Of a stretch of DNA of 64,000 nt, positions 9,139-17,752 are shown piece by piece. The stretch's first letter is position 1; each line of letters starts with the position of its first letter. The DNA comes from DASYPQ01 sp041488095 (GTDB lineage: Bacteria; Planctomycetota; UBA1135; GCA-002686595), in the NCBI GenBank assembly GCA_041488095.1, contig JBGPOP010000018.1, positions 1 to 64,000 on the forward strand, written 5' to 3'. Position numbers and translations under genes: made by a program. Under the pieces are notes generated by a model. It did not search any database and had not been told where the DNA came from. It was given only the letters and a program-made list of their open reading frames with translations.

Positions 9139-9702
9139 TCAGTACCCGACCACGAAGAAGGGATGGACGATCCGCAGGTTGCCGCGGATGCCCTTCCAGC
9201 GCACCTCGATGACGACGGGGAGCAGGCGCGCGGTTCCCAGGACGTCGGTCGTGTCCGCGCGGCCGTCCCCGTCGAGGTCGCGCGGCATCCCGAGCTCCAC
9301 GCCCAGGGCGGCGTCCGTGCGCGTCTCGTCCGTGACGAAGGTGATCGATCCGACGTGCGCGAGACCGACCTGGGGGTCGAGCTCGGGCACGTCGAAGGAG
9401 GTGCCCACCGAGCCGGCCGGGCACACGGCCTCGACGACGTTGCGGGCCCAGCTCCCGGGCTGGTTCATCACGGAGCGCGACAGGGAGTGCACGCGCTCGG
9501 CCAGGGCGCTGGCTGCGTTCTGCGCGACCGAGCGCTCGCGGTTGGCGCGGCGCAGGGCCGAGAGGGAGACGGTTGCCGCGCTCGTCGACGCGATCGCGAC
9601 GATGAGGATCGCCAATGTGACGGCGATCTCCAGGAGCGTGAAGCCGCTCCGTGCCGAGCGGGTCCCCTTTCCCCGCCGGCAGAATCTCCTCTGCCCTTCC
9701 AC
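9139..9702 (-). CDS. type IV prepilin-like protein (PilV/GspI-like)
   Basis: A 187-residue prepilin. The leader is basic, the cleavage and methylation motif is SGFTLLEIAVTLAIL near residues 19-33, and the following helix is hydrophobic. A DLDGDGRADTTDV calcium-loop-like segment is present near residue 143. Size and motif fit a PilV or GspI minor pilin. It is the first gene of the three-gene operon, so the promoter probably lies between 9703 and 9797, the short space shared with the divergent dehydrogenase gene. Confidence 0.85.
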   Translation of the reverse strand: MEGQRRFCRRGKGTRSARSGFTLLEIAVTLAILIVAIASTSAATVSLSALRRANRERSVAQNAASALAERVHSLSRSVMNQPGSWARNVVEAVCPAGSVGTSFDVPELDPQVGLAHVGSITFVTDETRTDAALGVELGMPRDLDGDGRADTTDVLGTARLLPVVIEVRWKGIRGNLRIVHPFFVVGY

Positions 9703-9797
9703 CCTGAGGCTCCTTGCGCTCCCCGAAGCGTTCGAAGCGTTGTGGGAATCGGCTGGCGGTCCTTCGCTTCTTGAGCCGGGCTGAGCAAAATGCCGGT

Positions 9798-10589
9798 ATG
9801 GAGAAGAGCGGGGGCCGGTTCGCGGGGTGGCACGCGGTCGTCACGGGCGGGGGCACGGGGATCGGGCGCTCGATCGCGCTGCGGCTCGCGGGAGAGGGAG
9901 CGAAGCTGTCGCTGATGGGGAGAAATGCGGCCAGGCTCGAGGAGACGGCCCGAGAGATCCGCGAGCGGGGAGGAGCGGACGCGCTCGTTTTGCAAGTGGA
10001 CATACGCGATCGCGCCGCCGTCGTGCGGCGCTTCGAGGAGGCTTGCGCGAGGCAGGGGCCGATCCGCGCGGTGGTCGCGAACAGCGGGGTCGGCGGCCCG
10101 AACGGGGCGGGTGCGAAGGATCGCTTCGACGAGCTCGTCGCGACGAACCTGACCGGGACCTACTCGTGCCTGCGCGCCGCCGAGACGCGCCTCGCGCCGG
10201 GGCCGCAGGGGAGGCACCTGGTCGTGATCTCGTCGATCCTGGGGAGGATCGGGGTCGCGGGCTACACGGGGTACTGCGCCTCGAAGGCCGGATTGCTCGG
10301 GCTGGTGCGCGCGCTGGCGATGGAGCTCGCGCCGGGGAACGTGCAGGTGAACGCCGTCTGTCCGGGATGGGTGGAGACGGACATGGCGCGAGCGGGGATC
10401 GAGGGGATGGCGCGGGCGATGAAGAGCAGCCTCGAGGAGGCCCGCGCGATCGCGATGAAGGAAGTGCCTCTGGGCCGGATGAGCACGCCCGAGGACGTCG
10501 CGGGGGTCGTCGCGTGGCTGCTCTCCGATGATGCGCGCGGCGTGACCGGACAAGGGATCGACGTCAACGGCGGCGCGTGGATGTCCTGA
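9798..10589 (+). CDS. short-chain dehydrogenase/reductase
   Basis: A 263-residue classical SDR with a Rossmann fold. The cofactor motif is VVTGGGTGIGRS at residues about 14-25, the NxG motif appears as ANSGVGG, and the catalytic Ser and Tyr-x-x-x-Lys are in ISSILGR and GYCASKAG. The C-terminal VTGQGIDVNGGAW motif is typical of FabG-like enzymes. Substrate unknown; 3-oxoacyl reductase or a sugar/alcohol dehydrogenase are equally possible. I chose the ATG at 9798, which begins just before the fold; the longer frame from 9714 adds non-conserved sequence. It is a monocistronic gene divergent from the pilin operon. Confidence 0.9.
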   Translation: MEKSGGRFAGWHAVVTGGGTGIGRSIALRLAGEGAKLSLMGRNAARLEETAREIRERGGADALVLQVDIRDRAAVVRRFEEACARQGPIRAVVANSGVGGPNGAGAKDRFDELVATNLTGTYSCLRAAETRLAPGPQGRHLVVISSILGRIGVAGYTGYCASKAGLLGLVRALAMELAPGNVQVNAVCPGWVETDMARAGIEGMARAMKSSLEEARAIAMKEVPLGRMSTPEDVAGVVAWLLSDDARGVTGQGIDVNGGAWMS

Positions 10590-10953
10590 GGCGAGACCGG
10601 CAGCACCCTTATCGAACTCGTGTTGAGCGACCCTCGTCAGGGTGGCTAAGCGCGCCTTGGGTCGAGGCGCGAGCGACAGAGAGATGCCGCTAGATGCAGA
10701 ATAGGGAATTCACGGACGCCCGATCGCCCTTCCAGCCACCAGGAGGGCACATGCACCGACTGCCTCCGAGGACTCCCAGACTTTCGGCTTGCTTGGGCTG
10801 GAAAGGTCTGGGATCGAGGCGAACCAACCTGGACATTCCGGGTTGGCGCTCTTTCTCTCCCCGCCGTCCTCCCTCCGCCACCTCGGCATCGGCTCATTCG
10901 GAGGCCCCGCGACTTGACGGTCTGAGCGACCCGCTTTCCCCGCGAGGTATGCC
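10590..10953. other. intergenic region upstream of the BNR-repeat gene
   Basis: A 364-base gap. It contains a short ACCCT-CGTC-AGGGT hairpin near 10630, about 40 bases after the dehydrogenase stop, without a T tract. A GGAGGG-preceded ATG at 10751 opens a 68-codon frame that runs into the next gene; its residue composition (Pro, Arg, Ser) does not look like real protein. No RNA gene was recognised. Confidence 0.5.
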
Positions 10954-13362
10954 ATGACCAGGGTCTCCGTTTGTCGCCCCTCCCTTGTTCTCTCAACATC
11001 GCGCGCGCTTTTCGCTCTTGTCGCTATGGGCCTTGCGACCCCAGCCGCACATGCACAGGGCGGCTCCTTTGAGCACCGCTGGGGAGGCATGGTGTTCGAC
11101 GCTTTCACACGCGACGGAACCGAATATTGGACCGTCGAGGACGGTGGTAGGATCCGCCACGGATTCGCCAACGGCGCGCCACCTACATTTCAGATCGTGC
11201 CCGACCAGGTGAAAGACACGCTGCGGAGGCTGTTCTTCCTCCCGGACGTCCCGAAAGGGTGGGCCGTCGGCTTGAGCGGGTGGATCATCAATACGGTGAA
11301 TGGCGGATCGACGTGGACGCTCCTCCACCACTTCCCAGCCGTGCTCCCGGCGAACGACGGTCCCGACGAGGATCTCTACGACGTGCACTTCCTCGACTCC
11401 ATGAGGGGTTGGGTCGTCGGCAAGCGGGGGATCTGGTTCACGACGAACGGAGGCACGAGCTGGGGGAGCGCCACTCTGCGTTTCTCGAATGGCGCAACGG
11501 TGACCCCGCCCGATTTTGCGTCCAAGCACATCGAACTCTACTCACTCGACATCGTGGAGCGGCCGAACCCGGTCGATCCGCTTCTGCCGCCGACCCTGCT
11601 GGGTCTCGCGAGTTCTGAGCCGGGGTACGTCTTCCGCACCACGGACGGCGTGTTCTGGGACCAAGTGCTCAACCTGGACAAGCTCTGCGTGAACCCAGGG
11701 CAACCTGGACCCATCTTGCTTACCTGCCCCCGGGAGCTCGACGCGCCGAACTTCGAGTCTTGGGGCATCAAGATCAGCCGCCACCCGACGCAGACGCTGG
11801 CCCTGATGTTGGGGGGGTATGGCTTTGGCGAGGGGCACGCGTTCGCGTCCGGCGACGACGGGCTGACGTGGGTGGAGGAGTTCCACGAGTGCACCTGCAC
11901 GGGAGTGTCCGGTTGCCACGATTGCACTGGGGATCCTCTTTATAATCACCAGCCGGGGCAGACCACCCCGAACAGGCTGCAGAGCTTCCGGACTCTGTAC
12001 GATGTCTCGATTTTCGACGGGGATAATTCGGCGGTTGCAGTGGGCTACAACGGACAGCACCTCATCCGCAACCCTGGACCCGCGGGGACGGTTGTCTGGG
12101 TAGACCGTTCGGAGTTCAACGAGGACTACCTGAACCTCCCCTCGTTTGCGCAGGTGGTTTATCCGCTCCTCGGCACGGCGGCAAACGCGGGTGCGGGTAC
12201 GCAGCGCAAGTGTCTGGTCACGGGCTTCGGGGGACACATCCGATCGTCGGACCAGGTGGGCCAGAGCTGGCATAACGAGGTGCTGGGTGAGCCGTTCCGG
12301 ATTCAGAACATCCGCTTCCGTGACTTGAGTCCTTTTAAGAGCGGCTGGCAGATGGGGCAGTTCTTCAGGATAGCGAGTACGATAGACGGGGGCAGCACAT
12401 GGACGGCCGCCACTCCGGCACCCGGTCGCACCCTTCCCAACCTGCGGGCGATGATTTTCGCAAGCGACCAACTGCACGGCGTCGCCGTGGGCGATATCGA
12501 CCCCAATGACACCTATACCCCCCAAAGGCCGAAGATCCTGTCGACGCCGGACAATGCTCTGTCCGGTTTTTGGGTCAACTCGACACCTGGGATCACCCTC
12601 ACGGGCGGGTTCCCGGCTGGAAAACTCATGGACGTGACCTGGGTCGGGGGCCAGGAATTCTTTGCGGCGGGCGATTCCGGCCTGATTCTCCGCTCTCAGG
12701 ACTACGGCTTGACCTGGAGGAATATCAAGACGAACGGCAACCAGTACTTGGACTTGATGTTCAAGGGCGTTGCTTTCGACGGGACCACGACCGGCATCCT
12801 CGTTGGCAAGTCGGTCACGGGTCCCCTGGGCAAGGCCTTCCAGCTCAAGATGGGCGTAGGGTCGAACAATTGGACCGACCTCAGCCCGGCGGACCCGGAC
12901 GTGAAATTCATCGCCGACGTGGCGATCTACAACCACAAGGCCTACGCGGTCGGCGAGCGGATCGACAGTGTCACCAGTGTGAAGACGGGCCTCGTGTTCG
13001 TCTCGACCCTTTCGGGCGGCAACTTCGGGCAGTTCACGCCGATGAGTCCTCAACCGCTTGCCCCGGCCTGCCAAGCCGGCGCGGACCTCGGCAACGAGAC
13101 GAACCCCGGGGACCCGGTTTCGGACGTCGCCGTCCTGAATCAGATCGCGATCGTCCCCTCGACGGGGGTGATGTGGGTCGGGGGCGAGTGCGGCAGGGTA
13201 TGGCGGTACACCCCCGGCTCCCCGGGGAGCTGGGTGGAGTACAAGAGCCAGACGGACACGCACATCCTGGGCATTTCTCCCGTGAACGGTGAGGGCTTCG
13301 TCTACTTCGGTGGATACCGTTTCATGCAGACCCTCCAGTGCATCGTCCGGTACTTGCCGTGA
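10954..13362 (+). CDS. secreted BNR/Ycf48-like repeat protein
   Basis: An 802-residue exported protein. Residues 1-36 form a signal peptide ending in AHAQ. The mature part repeats the Ycf48/BNR pattern, G(W)xVGxxGxIxxTxNGGxTW, for example GWAVGLSGWIINTVNGGSTW, GWVVGKRGIWFTTNGGTSW and FFAAGDSGLILRSQDYGLTW, which predicts a seven-bladed propeller or two of them. A Cys-rich stretch CTCTGVSGCHDC lies near residue 310. The function of such proteins outside photosystem assembly is unknown; surface location is inferred. The next gene starts 14 bases after the stop and is probably in the same operon. Confidence 0.8.
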   Translation: MTRVSVCRPSLVLSTSRALFALVAMGLATPAAHAQGGSFEHRWGGMVFDAFTRDGTEYWTVEDGGRIRHGFANGAPPTFQIVPDQVKDTLRRLFFLPDVPKGWAVGLSGWIINTVNGGSTWTLLHHFPAVLPANDGPDEDLYDVHFLDSMRGWVVGKRGIWFTTNGGTSWGSATLRFSNGATVTPPDFASKHIELYSLDIVERPNPVDPLLPPTLLGLASSEPGYVFRTTDGVFWDQVLNLDKLCVNPGQPGPILLTCPRELDAPNFESWGIKISRHPTQTLALMLGGYGFGEGHAFASGDDGLTWVEEFHECTCTGVSGCHDCTGDPLYNHQPGQTTPNRLQSFRTLYDVSIFDGDNSAVAVGYNGQHLIRNPGPAGTVVWVDRSEFNEDYLNLPSFAQVVYPLLGTAANAGAGTQRKCLVTGFGGHIRSSDQVGQSWHNEVLGEPFRIQNIRFRDLSPFKSGWQMGQFFRIASTIDGGSTWTAATPAPGRTLPNLRAMIFASDQLHGVAVGDIDPNDTYTPQRPKILSTPDNALSGFWVNSTPGITLTGGFPAGKLMDVTWVGGQEFFAAGDSGLILRSQDYGLTWRNIKTNGNQYLDLMFKGVAFDGTTTGILVGKSVTGPLGKAFQLKMGVGSNNWTDLSPADPDVKFIADVAIYNHKAYAVGERIDSVTSVKTGLVFVSTLSGGNFGQFTPMSPQPLAPACQAGADLGNETNPGDPVSDVAVLNQIAIVPSTGVMWVGGECGRVWRYTPGSPGSWVEYKSQTDTHILGISPVNGEGFVYFGGYRFMQTLQCIVRYLP

Positions 13363-13376
13363 GAGGAGGTGGTACC

Positions 13377-15062
13377 ATGAACATCGTGAGAAACGCAGCA
13401 ACCCTCTTCGCGCTGGTGCTTCTTGGAGAAGCGGTGCAGGCGCAGTGCCAGACACAGAAGCTCTTGGCGTCCGACGCCAGTGCAGGCTCGATGTTCGGCA
13501 ATGATGTCGCCATCTCTGGTGATTGGGCGGTCGCATCCAGCCCCTTCGACGGCGAAGTCGTCAACAATTCGGGTGCGATCTACGTCTTCCAGCGCCAAGG
13601 GACGACCTGGGTACAGGTGCAGAAGCTCAAGGCGAACGATCCGACTGACGGTTCCGGCTTTGGCTGGTCGGTGGCGATCGACGGGGACCTGATCGTGGTC
13701 GGCGCGTTCAACGACGCGGGCTCGGCGTACGTGTTCGAGCGCTCGGGCTCGACCTGGTCCCAGACCGCGAAGCTCGTCGCGAGCGACGCGAACAGCGGAG
13801 ATAACTTCGGGTACGACGTCGCCGTGTCAGGCACGCGCGTTCTCGTGGGAGCGCTGGACGATAGCGACATCTGGCTGTTCGCCGGGTCGGCCTACGTCTT
13901 CGAACGCGTGCTGGGCACCTGGACGCAGGTCACAAAGCTAACAGCGAACGACACGGCGTTCGGCGACCAGTTCGGGCACTCTGTTGCGATCGACGGCGAC
14001 TACGCGCTGGTGGGTGCCCTGGGCGACGACCGTCCGGAGGGAGACGAGCTGGGCGCAGCCTACGTGTTCGAGCACGGGACCCTCGGCTGGACGCAAGTGC
14101 AGAAGCTGATCTCCGTCGGCGCGGCGTACCAAGACTACTTCGGCGTATCGGTCGCGGTATCGGGCAGCACCGCGCTCGTGGGCGCCTTGCGTGACAGCAC
14201 CGGGGGCAACCACGCCGGCGCCGCGTACCTCTTCGACCGCCAGCCTAGTGGATGGTTGCTCACGCAGGTTCTCACGGCAGCCGATCCGGGATCCGAGGAG
14301 TACTTCGGAGGTTCTGTGGCGCTGCGGGGCGACTCTGCCTTGATCAGCTCTCACACTGACGGAGCCGAGGGCGTCAACGCCGGATCGGCCTACGCCTTCC
14401 GTCGCACGGGGTCGAGCTGGGCCCAGACCGGGAAGCTCCTGGCCAACGACGCCGCCGTGAACGACCTCTTTGGCGTCGGCGTCGGCATCGAAGGCGACAC
14501 CGCTTTCGTTGGGTCGAACTACAACGACGGAGGCTGCTCTCCACCCGGGGACTGCAACGCCGGCGCGGCCTACGTCTTCAAGCTTCCGCCGACCGCCGTG
14601 CAGTACGGTTTCTGCGCGAGCGGAGCGCCGTGCAATAACCGCGACACCGACGGCGGGTGCCGTAACTCCACCAATCAAGGCGCGATCTTCACCGCGTGTG
14701 GCTCTGGCAGCGTCACTACCGATGATCTCCAGCTTCAAGCGAGGCACTGCCCACCCAACAAGCTGACGTTGCTGTTCATGGGTCCCGGCCAATCGACAAC
14801 GATTTACGGGGACGGCATTCGCGTCGCCTCCGCGCTGAACGGCGTCGGTGTCTACCGCTTCGGCGGCCTCGCCGCGGACGCACTGGGCATGGCCATGCGC
14901 GGCCCGGGTCTCGTGGCTCAGAGCCAGACCTTCCCTCAGACCGCCGGCCACATCCAGCCTGGATCGACCTGGAACTTCCAGATCTGGTACCGCGACCCCC
15001 AAGGCCCCTGCCACAGCGGGACCAACTTCTCGAACGGTGTGCAGGTAGCGTTCGGCCCGTAG
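13377..15062 (+). CDS. secreted FG-GAP repeat protein with Cys-rich C-terminal module
   Basis: A 561-residue exported protein. A signal peptide ends near AVQAQC. About seven FG-GAP (integrin-alpha-like) repeats follow, each of the form KLxAxDxxxxDxFGxSVAIxGDxALVGAxxDxxxxxGAAYVFxR, predicting a beta-propeller. The last 160 residues form a Cys-rich module (CASGAPCNNRDTDGGCRN, then GDGIRVAS, and YRDPQGPC near the end) that is also present in a different form at the end of the propeller gene at 44266. The ATG at 13377 is preceded by GAGAGGAGGT 6 bases upstream, which decides the start. It lies 14 bases after the BNR gene. Confidence 0.85.
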   Translation: MNIVRNAATLFALVLLGEAVQAQCQTQKLLASDASAGSMFGNDVAISGDWAVASSPFDGEVVNNSGAIYVFQRQGTTWVQVQKLKANDPTDGSGFGWSVAIDGDLIVVGAFNDAGSAYVFERSGSTWSQTAKLVASDANSGDNFGYDVAVSGTRVLVGALDDSDIWLFAGSAYVFERVLGTWTQVTKLTANDTAFGDQFGHSVAIDGDYALVGALGDDRPEGDELGAAYVFEHGTLGWTQVQKLISVGAAYQDYFGVSVAVSGSTALVGALRDSTGGNHAGAAYLFDRQPSGWLLTQVLTAADPGSEEYFGGSVALRGDSALISSHTDGAEGVNAGSAYAFRRTGSSWAQTGKLLANDAAVNDLFGVGVGIEGDTAFVGSNYNDGGCSPPGDCNAGAAYVFKLPPTAVQYGFCASGAPCNNRDTDGGCRNSTNQGAIFTACGSGSVTTDDLQLQARHCPPNKLTLLFMGPGQSTTIYGDGIRVASALNGVGVYRFGGLAADALGMAMRGPGLVAQSQTFPQTAGHIQPGSTWNFQIWYRDPQGPCHSGTNFSNGVQVAFGP

Positions 15063-15149
15063 TCGGCGTTGTTGGGGCACCGATTCAATCGATCTCGCTG
15101 ACCAGATCGGCGAGTTGGTCCAGCACGTCAAGCGTCACGCCCCGCCCCC

Positions 15150-16700
15150 TCACCCGATCGACATCAAGAACTCCCCGTTGACCCGCGTCTTCTTCATCTT
15201 CGTGATCAACATCTCCATCGCCTCGACCGGATCCATCTCGTTCAGCACCTTCCGCAGCATCCACACCCGCTTGATCTCCTCCGGCGTGAACAGCAGCTCC
15301 TCCTTCCTCGTCCCCGACCTGTTGATGTCGATCGCCGGATAGATCCTCCGGTCCGACAGCCTCCGGTCGAGCACGAGCTCCATGTTCCCCGTGCCCTTGA
15401 ACTCCTCGAAGATCAGCTCGTCCATCTTCGACCCGGTCTCAATCAACGCCGTCGCCAGGATCGTCAGCGACCCGCCGCCCTCGATGTTCCGCGCCGCGCC
15501 GAAGAACCGTTTGGGGAACTGCAGCGCCGTCGCGTCCATCCCTCCCGACAACAGCTTCCCGTTGCTCGGCGCCTCCACGTTGCTCGCGCGCGCGAGCCTC
15601 GTGATCGAATCGAGCAGGATCACGACGTGCCCGCCCGCCTCCACCAGGCACCGTGCCTTGTGCATCACCATCTCGGCCACCTTGAGGTGCCTTGCCGCGG
15701 GCTCGTCGAACGTCGAGCTGACGATCTCGCGCTTGCCCTCCGGGATCATCCGCTCGAAGTCCGTCACCTCCTCCGGCCGCTCGTCGACCAGCAAGATGAT
15801 CAGGTGACAATCCGGCGCGTTCTTCACGATCGAGTTGGCGAGCATCTGCAAGAGGATCGTCTTCCCCGTCCGCGGCGGCGCGACGATCAACCCCCGCTGC
15901 CCGCGCCCGACCGGCGTGATCAGGTCGACGATCCGCATCTCGAGCGGGTTCTTCTCCGTGCCCTCCAGGATGATCCGCTGCTCGGGGTACAGCGGGACGA
16001 GCTCCTTGAACGGCGCTCGCGTGCGCGCCTCCTCCGGCGGGTGGCCGTCGATCTGGTCGACCTCGCCGACTGCGAAGTAGCGCTCGCCCTCGCGCGGCAG
16101 CCGCAGGCGCCCCTTGACCGTCATCCCTGGCACGACCCCGTACAGCTGCACCTGCGAAGGCGGCAGCACGACGTCGTCGACTCCCGGGATGTAGTCCGTC
16201 AGCGGCGAGCGCAAGAAAGTGTGCCCCTCCTGCACGTCCACCACGCCCTCGACGATCACCGGCACCCGCTCGCGCAGTCTGTGGCTCGTGATCTCCCAGA
16301 TCAGGTCCCGCCGCGACCGTCCGTCCTTCGGCTCGACCTTCTCCTCCGCGGCCGTCTCGAACAGATCCGCGAGGTTCTTCGCCTGCAGCTCGCGGTGGAG
16401 CACCAGCTTCACCTTGGTCCGGCGCGCGGGCGCGGGCAGCGCCGCCTCCAGCTCGGCGATCTGCTCGGGCGTGAGGTCGGCCGGGATCCCGGCCTTGTCG
16501 AGCGGGGGGATCTCGAGCAGCGGCTGGCCGTGCGGGTGCCGGTAGGGCCGGCCCTCCGGCTCCGGCTCGCTCGCGCCCTGGCCGCCGCCCTGATAGCGAC
16601 GGGGGAAGCGGTGCTTGAAGCGCTTCTTGTGGTGCTGGTGCTGCGGTTGCTGCTGTTGTGGCTGGCTCTGAGGGACCATGTTCGGCTCCGCAGGGCTCAT
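15150..16700 (-). CDS. rho: transcription termination factor Rho
   Basis: A 516-residue hexameric RNA-dependent ATPase that ends transcription. Domain order: a 60-residue His/Gln/Arg/Gly-rich N-terminal extension (QQQQPQHQHHKKRFKHRFPRR), the Rho N-terminal helix bundle, the cold-shock-like RNA-binding domain (GVVDVQEGHTFLRSP), then the RecA-like core with Walker A APPRTGKT near residue 275, Walker B HVVILLDSITRLAR and the LLSGGMDATAL Q/R-loop region. E. coli Rho is 419 residues, so the basic, low-complexity N-terminal insert is the main difference; similar inserts occur in other high-GC bacteria. It starts 42 bases after coaE and is probably co-transcribed with it. Confidence 0.97.
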   Translation of the reverse strand: MSPAEPNMVPQSQPQQQQPQHQHHKKRFKHRFPRRYQGGGQGASEPEPEGRPYRHPHGQPLLEIPPLDKAGIPADLTPEQIAELEAALPAPARRTKVKLVLHRELQAKNLADLFETAAEEKVEPKDGRSRRDLIWEITSHRLRERVPVIVEGVVDVQEGHTFLRSPLTDYIPGVDDVVLPPSQVQLYGVVPGMTVKGRLRLPREGERYFAVGEVDQIDGHPPEEARTRAPFKELVPLYPEQRIILEGTEKNPLEMRIVDLITPVGRGQRGLIVAPPRTGKTILLQMLANSIVKNAPDCHLIILLVDERPEEVTDFERMIPEGKREIVSSTFDEPAARHLKVAEMVMHKARCLVEAGGHVVILLDSITRLARASNVEAPSNGKLLSGGMDATALQFPKRFFGAARNIEGGGSLTILATALIETGSKMDELIFEEFKGTGNMELVLDRRLSDRRIYPAIDINRSGTRKEELLFTPEEIKRVWMLRKVLNEMDPVEAMEMLITKMKKTRVNGEFLMSIG

Positions 16701-16742
16701 CGGCCCCTGCGATCCTTTCCATTCTCGTCTAGCGGTTGCCTG

Positions 16743-17423
16743 TCAACGCGGAGCGATCTCCGCAACCAGCTTCGCGACGGCCTCCTCGAGGTCCGCGAGC
16801 GAGCCGTGGTTCTCGACCACCCGCCCGGCGCGGGCGCGCTTCTCGGCGAGCGGCATCTGCACCGCCTCGCGTCGCGCCACTTCGCCGGGCCGCCATCCGC
16901 GCGAGCGCACGGCCCGCGCGTCGCGCAGCTCCTCTCGCGCGTCCACGAACACGATCTCGTCGCACTCTGCGGCGAGGCCGTGTCCGGACTCGTTCTCCAG
17001 GAGCAGCGGCACGTCGAGCACGATGCGCAGGGCTCCCGCCCGGCGCGCGGCCTGAAGTGCAGCGCGTATCCTGGCACGGATCGGAGGATGGGTAAAGCCC
17101 TCGACCTTCGCCCGGGCCTCGGGCGAGGCGAAGACCCGGCGCGCCAGGGCCTCCCGATCGGGGCGGCCGTCCCGGTCGAAGACACCACCCCCGAAGGCCG
17201 CCAGGAGCTCGAAGCGCACCGCGGCGGACCCGAGCACCTCGCGGGCGATCTCGTCGGCATCGATCACGACCCCGTCCGGTCCGGCCAGTGTCCGCGCCAC
17301 CGCGGACTTGCCCGACGCGATCCCGCCCAGGACGCCGACGACGAGGCTCCGGCCCGGCACGCGCGGGGCGTGCGAGGGACCCGGAGATTGCGGGTGCGGT
17401 CCGGAGGATGAGGTAGGGGACAT
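16743..17423 (-). CDS. coaE: dephospho-CoA kinase
   Basis: A 226-residue kinase performing the last step of coenzyme A synthesis, phosphorylating the 3'-hydroxyl of dephospho-CoA. The P-loop is GGIASGKS at residues 33-40, followed by VVIDADEIAREVL (the DADxxxR substrate motif), THPPIRARIRAAL and LDVPLLLENE, all family hallmarks. The first 25 residues are Pro/Ser-rich and poorly conserved, so the true start could be slightly downstream. It is the first gene of the coaE-rho pair. Confidence 0.93.
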   Translation of the reverse strand: MSPTSSSGPHPQSPGPSHAPRVPGRSLVVGVLGGIASGKSAVARTLAGPDGVVIDADEIAREVLGSAAVRFELLAAFGGGVFDRDGRPDREALARRVFASPEARAKVEGFTHPPIRARIRAALQAARRAGALRIVLDVPLLLENESGHGLAAECDEIVFVDAREELRDARAVRSRGWRPGEVARREAVQMPLAEKRARAGRVVENHGSLADLEEAVAKLVAEIAPR

Positions 17424-17752
17424 GCGTATGATCGGGAAACCCGCCGACCCGGGGCGGGTAGAGCGCCGGCCACGCGCTCCTCGAGCGCGTGCCGCCTCTT
17501 GGTCCTTCTCCTGCCGGGTAAACAGGTTACGGCCGGCACCCGGGTGATCAAGGGGCCATCCAGGCCATTCGAATTCGCTTGCCGGCAGGAGCCCCCGTCG
17601 GTTATCACTCTGCCCCTTTCCCGGGCTGCGGGACCCCGCGCGACGGGCGTCCGCAACTCCAGTCCCCCCTCCCTCACCGCGGGCTTCCCGCAGACCGCGC
17701 GAACGATCGCCGGCCCCCCGAGACCGCAGTCGAGCACGTGTCGAGAGTAAAG
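17424..17752. other. divergent intergenic region with a perfect short hairpin
   Basis: A 329-base gap between coaE (minus) and the BRCT-like gene (plus), so promoters for both should lie here. An 8-base perfect inverted repeat, CACGCGCT / AGCGCGTG with a 5-base loop, spans 17471-17491. It has no T tract, so it may be an operator or leader hairpin rather than a terminator. I saw no convincing -35/-10 pair and no RNA gene. Confidence 0.5.

Noticed and set aside
5652..9212. A 1186-codon open frame on the plus strand opposite the pilin operon
   Set aside because: Composition is dominated by Arg, Pro, Val and His, as expected for an antisense frame in GC-rich DNA, while the minus strand has clear prepilin motifs.
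10751..10957. A 68-codon frame with GGAGGG upstream, before the BNR-repeat gene
   Set aside because: The residues are Pro/Arg/Ser-rich with no pattern, and it overlaps the start of the BNR gene in another frame.
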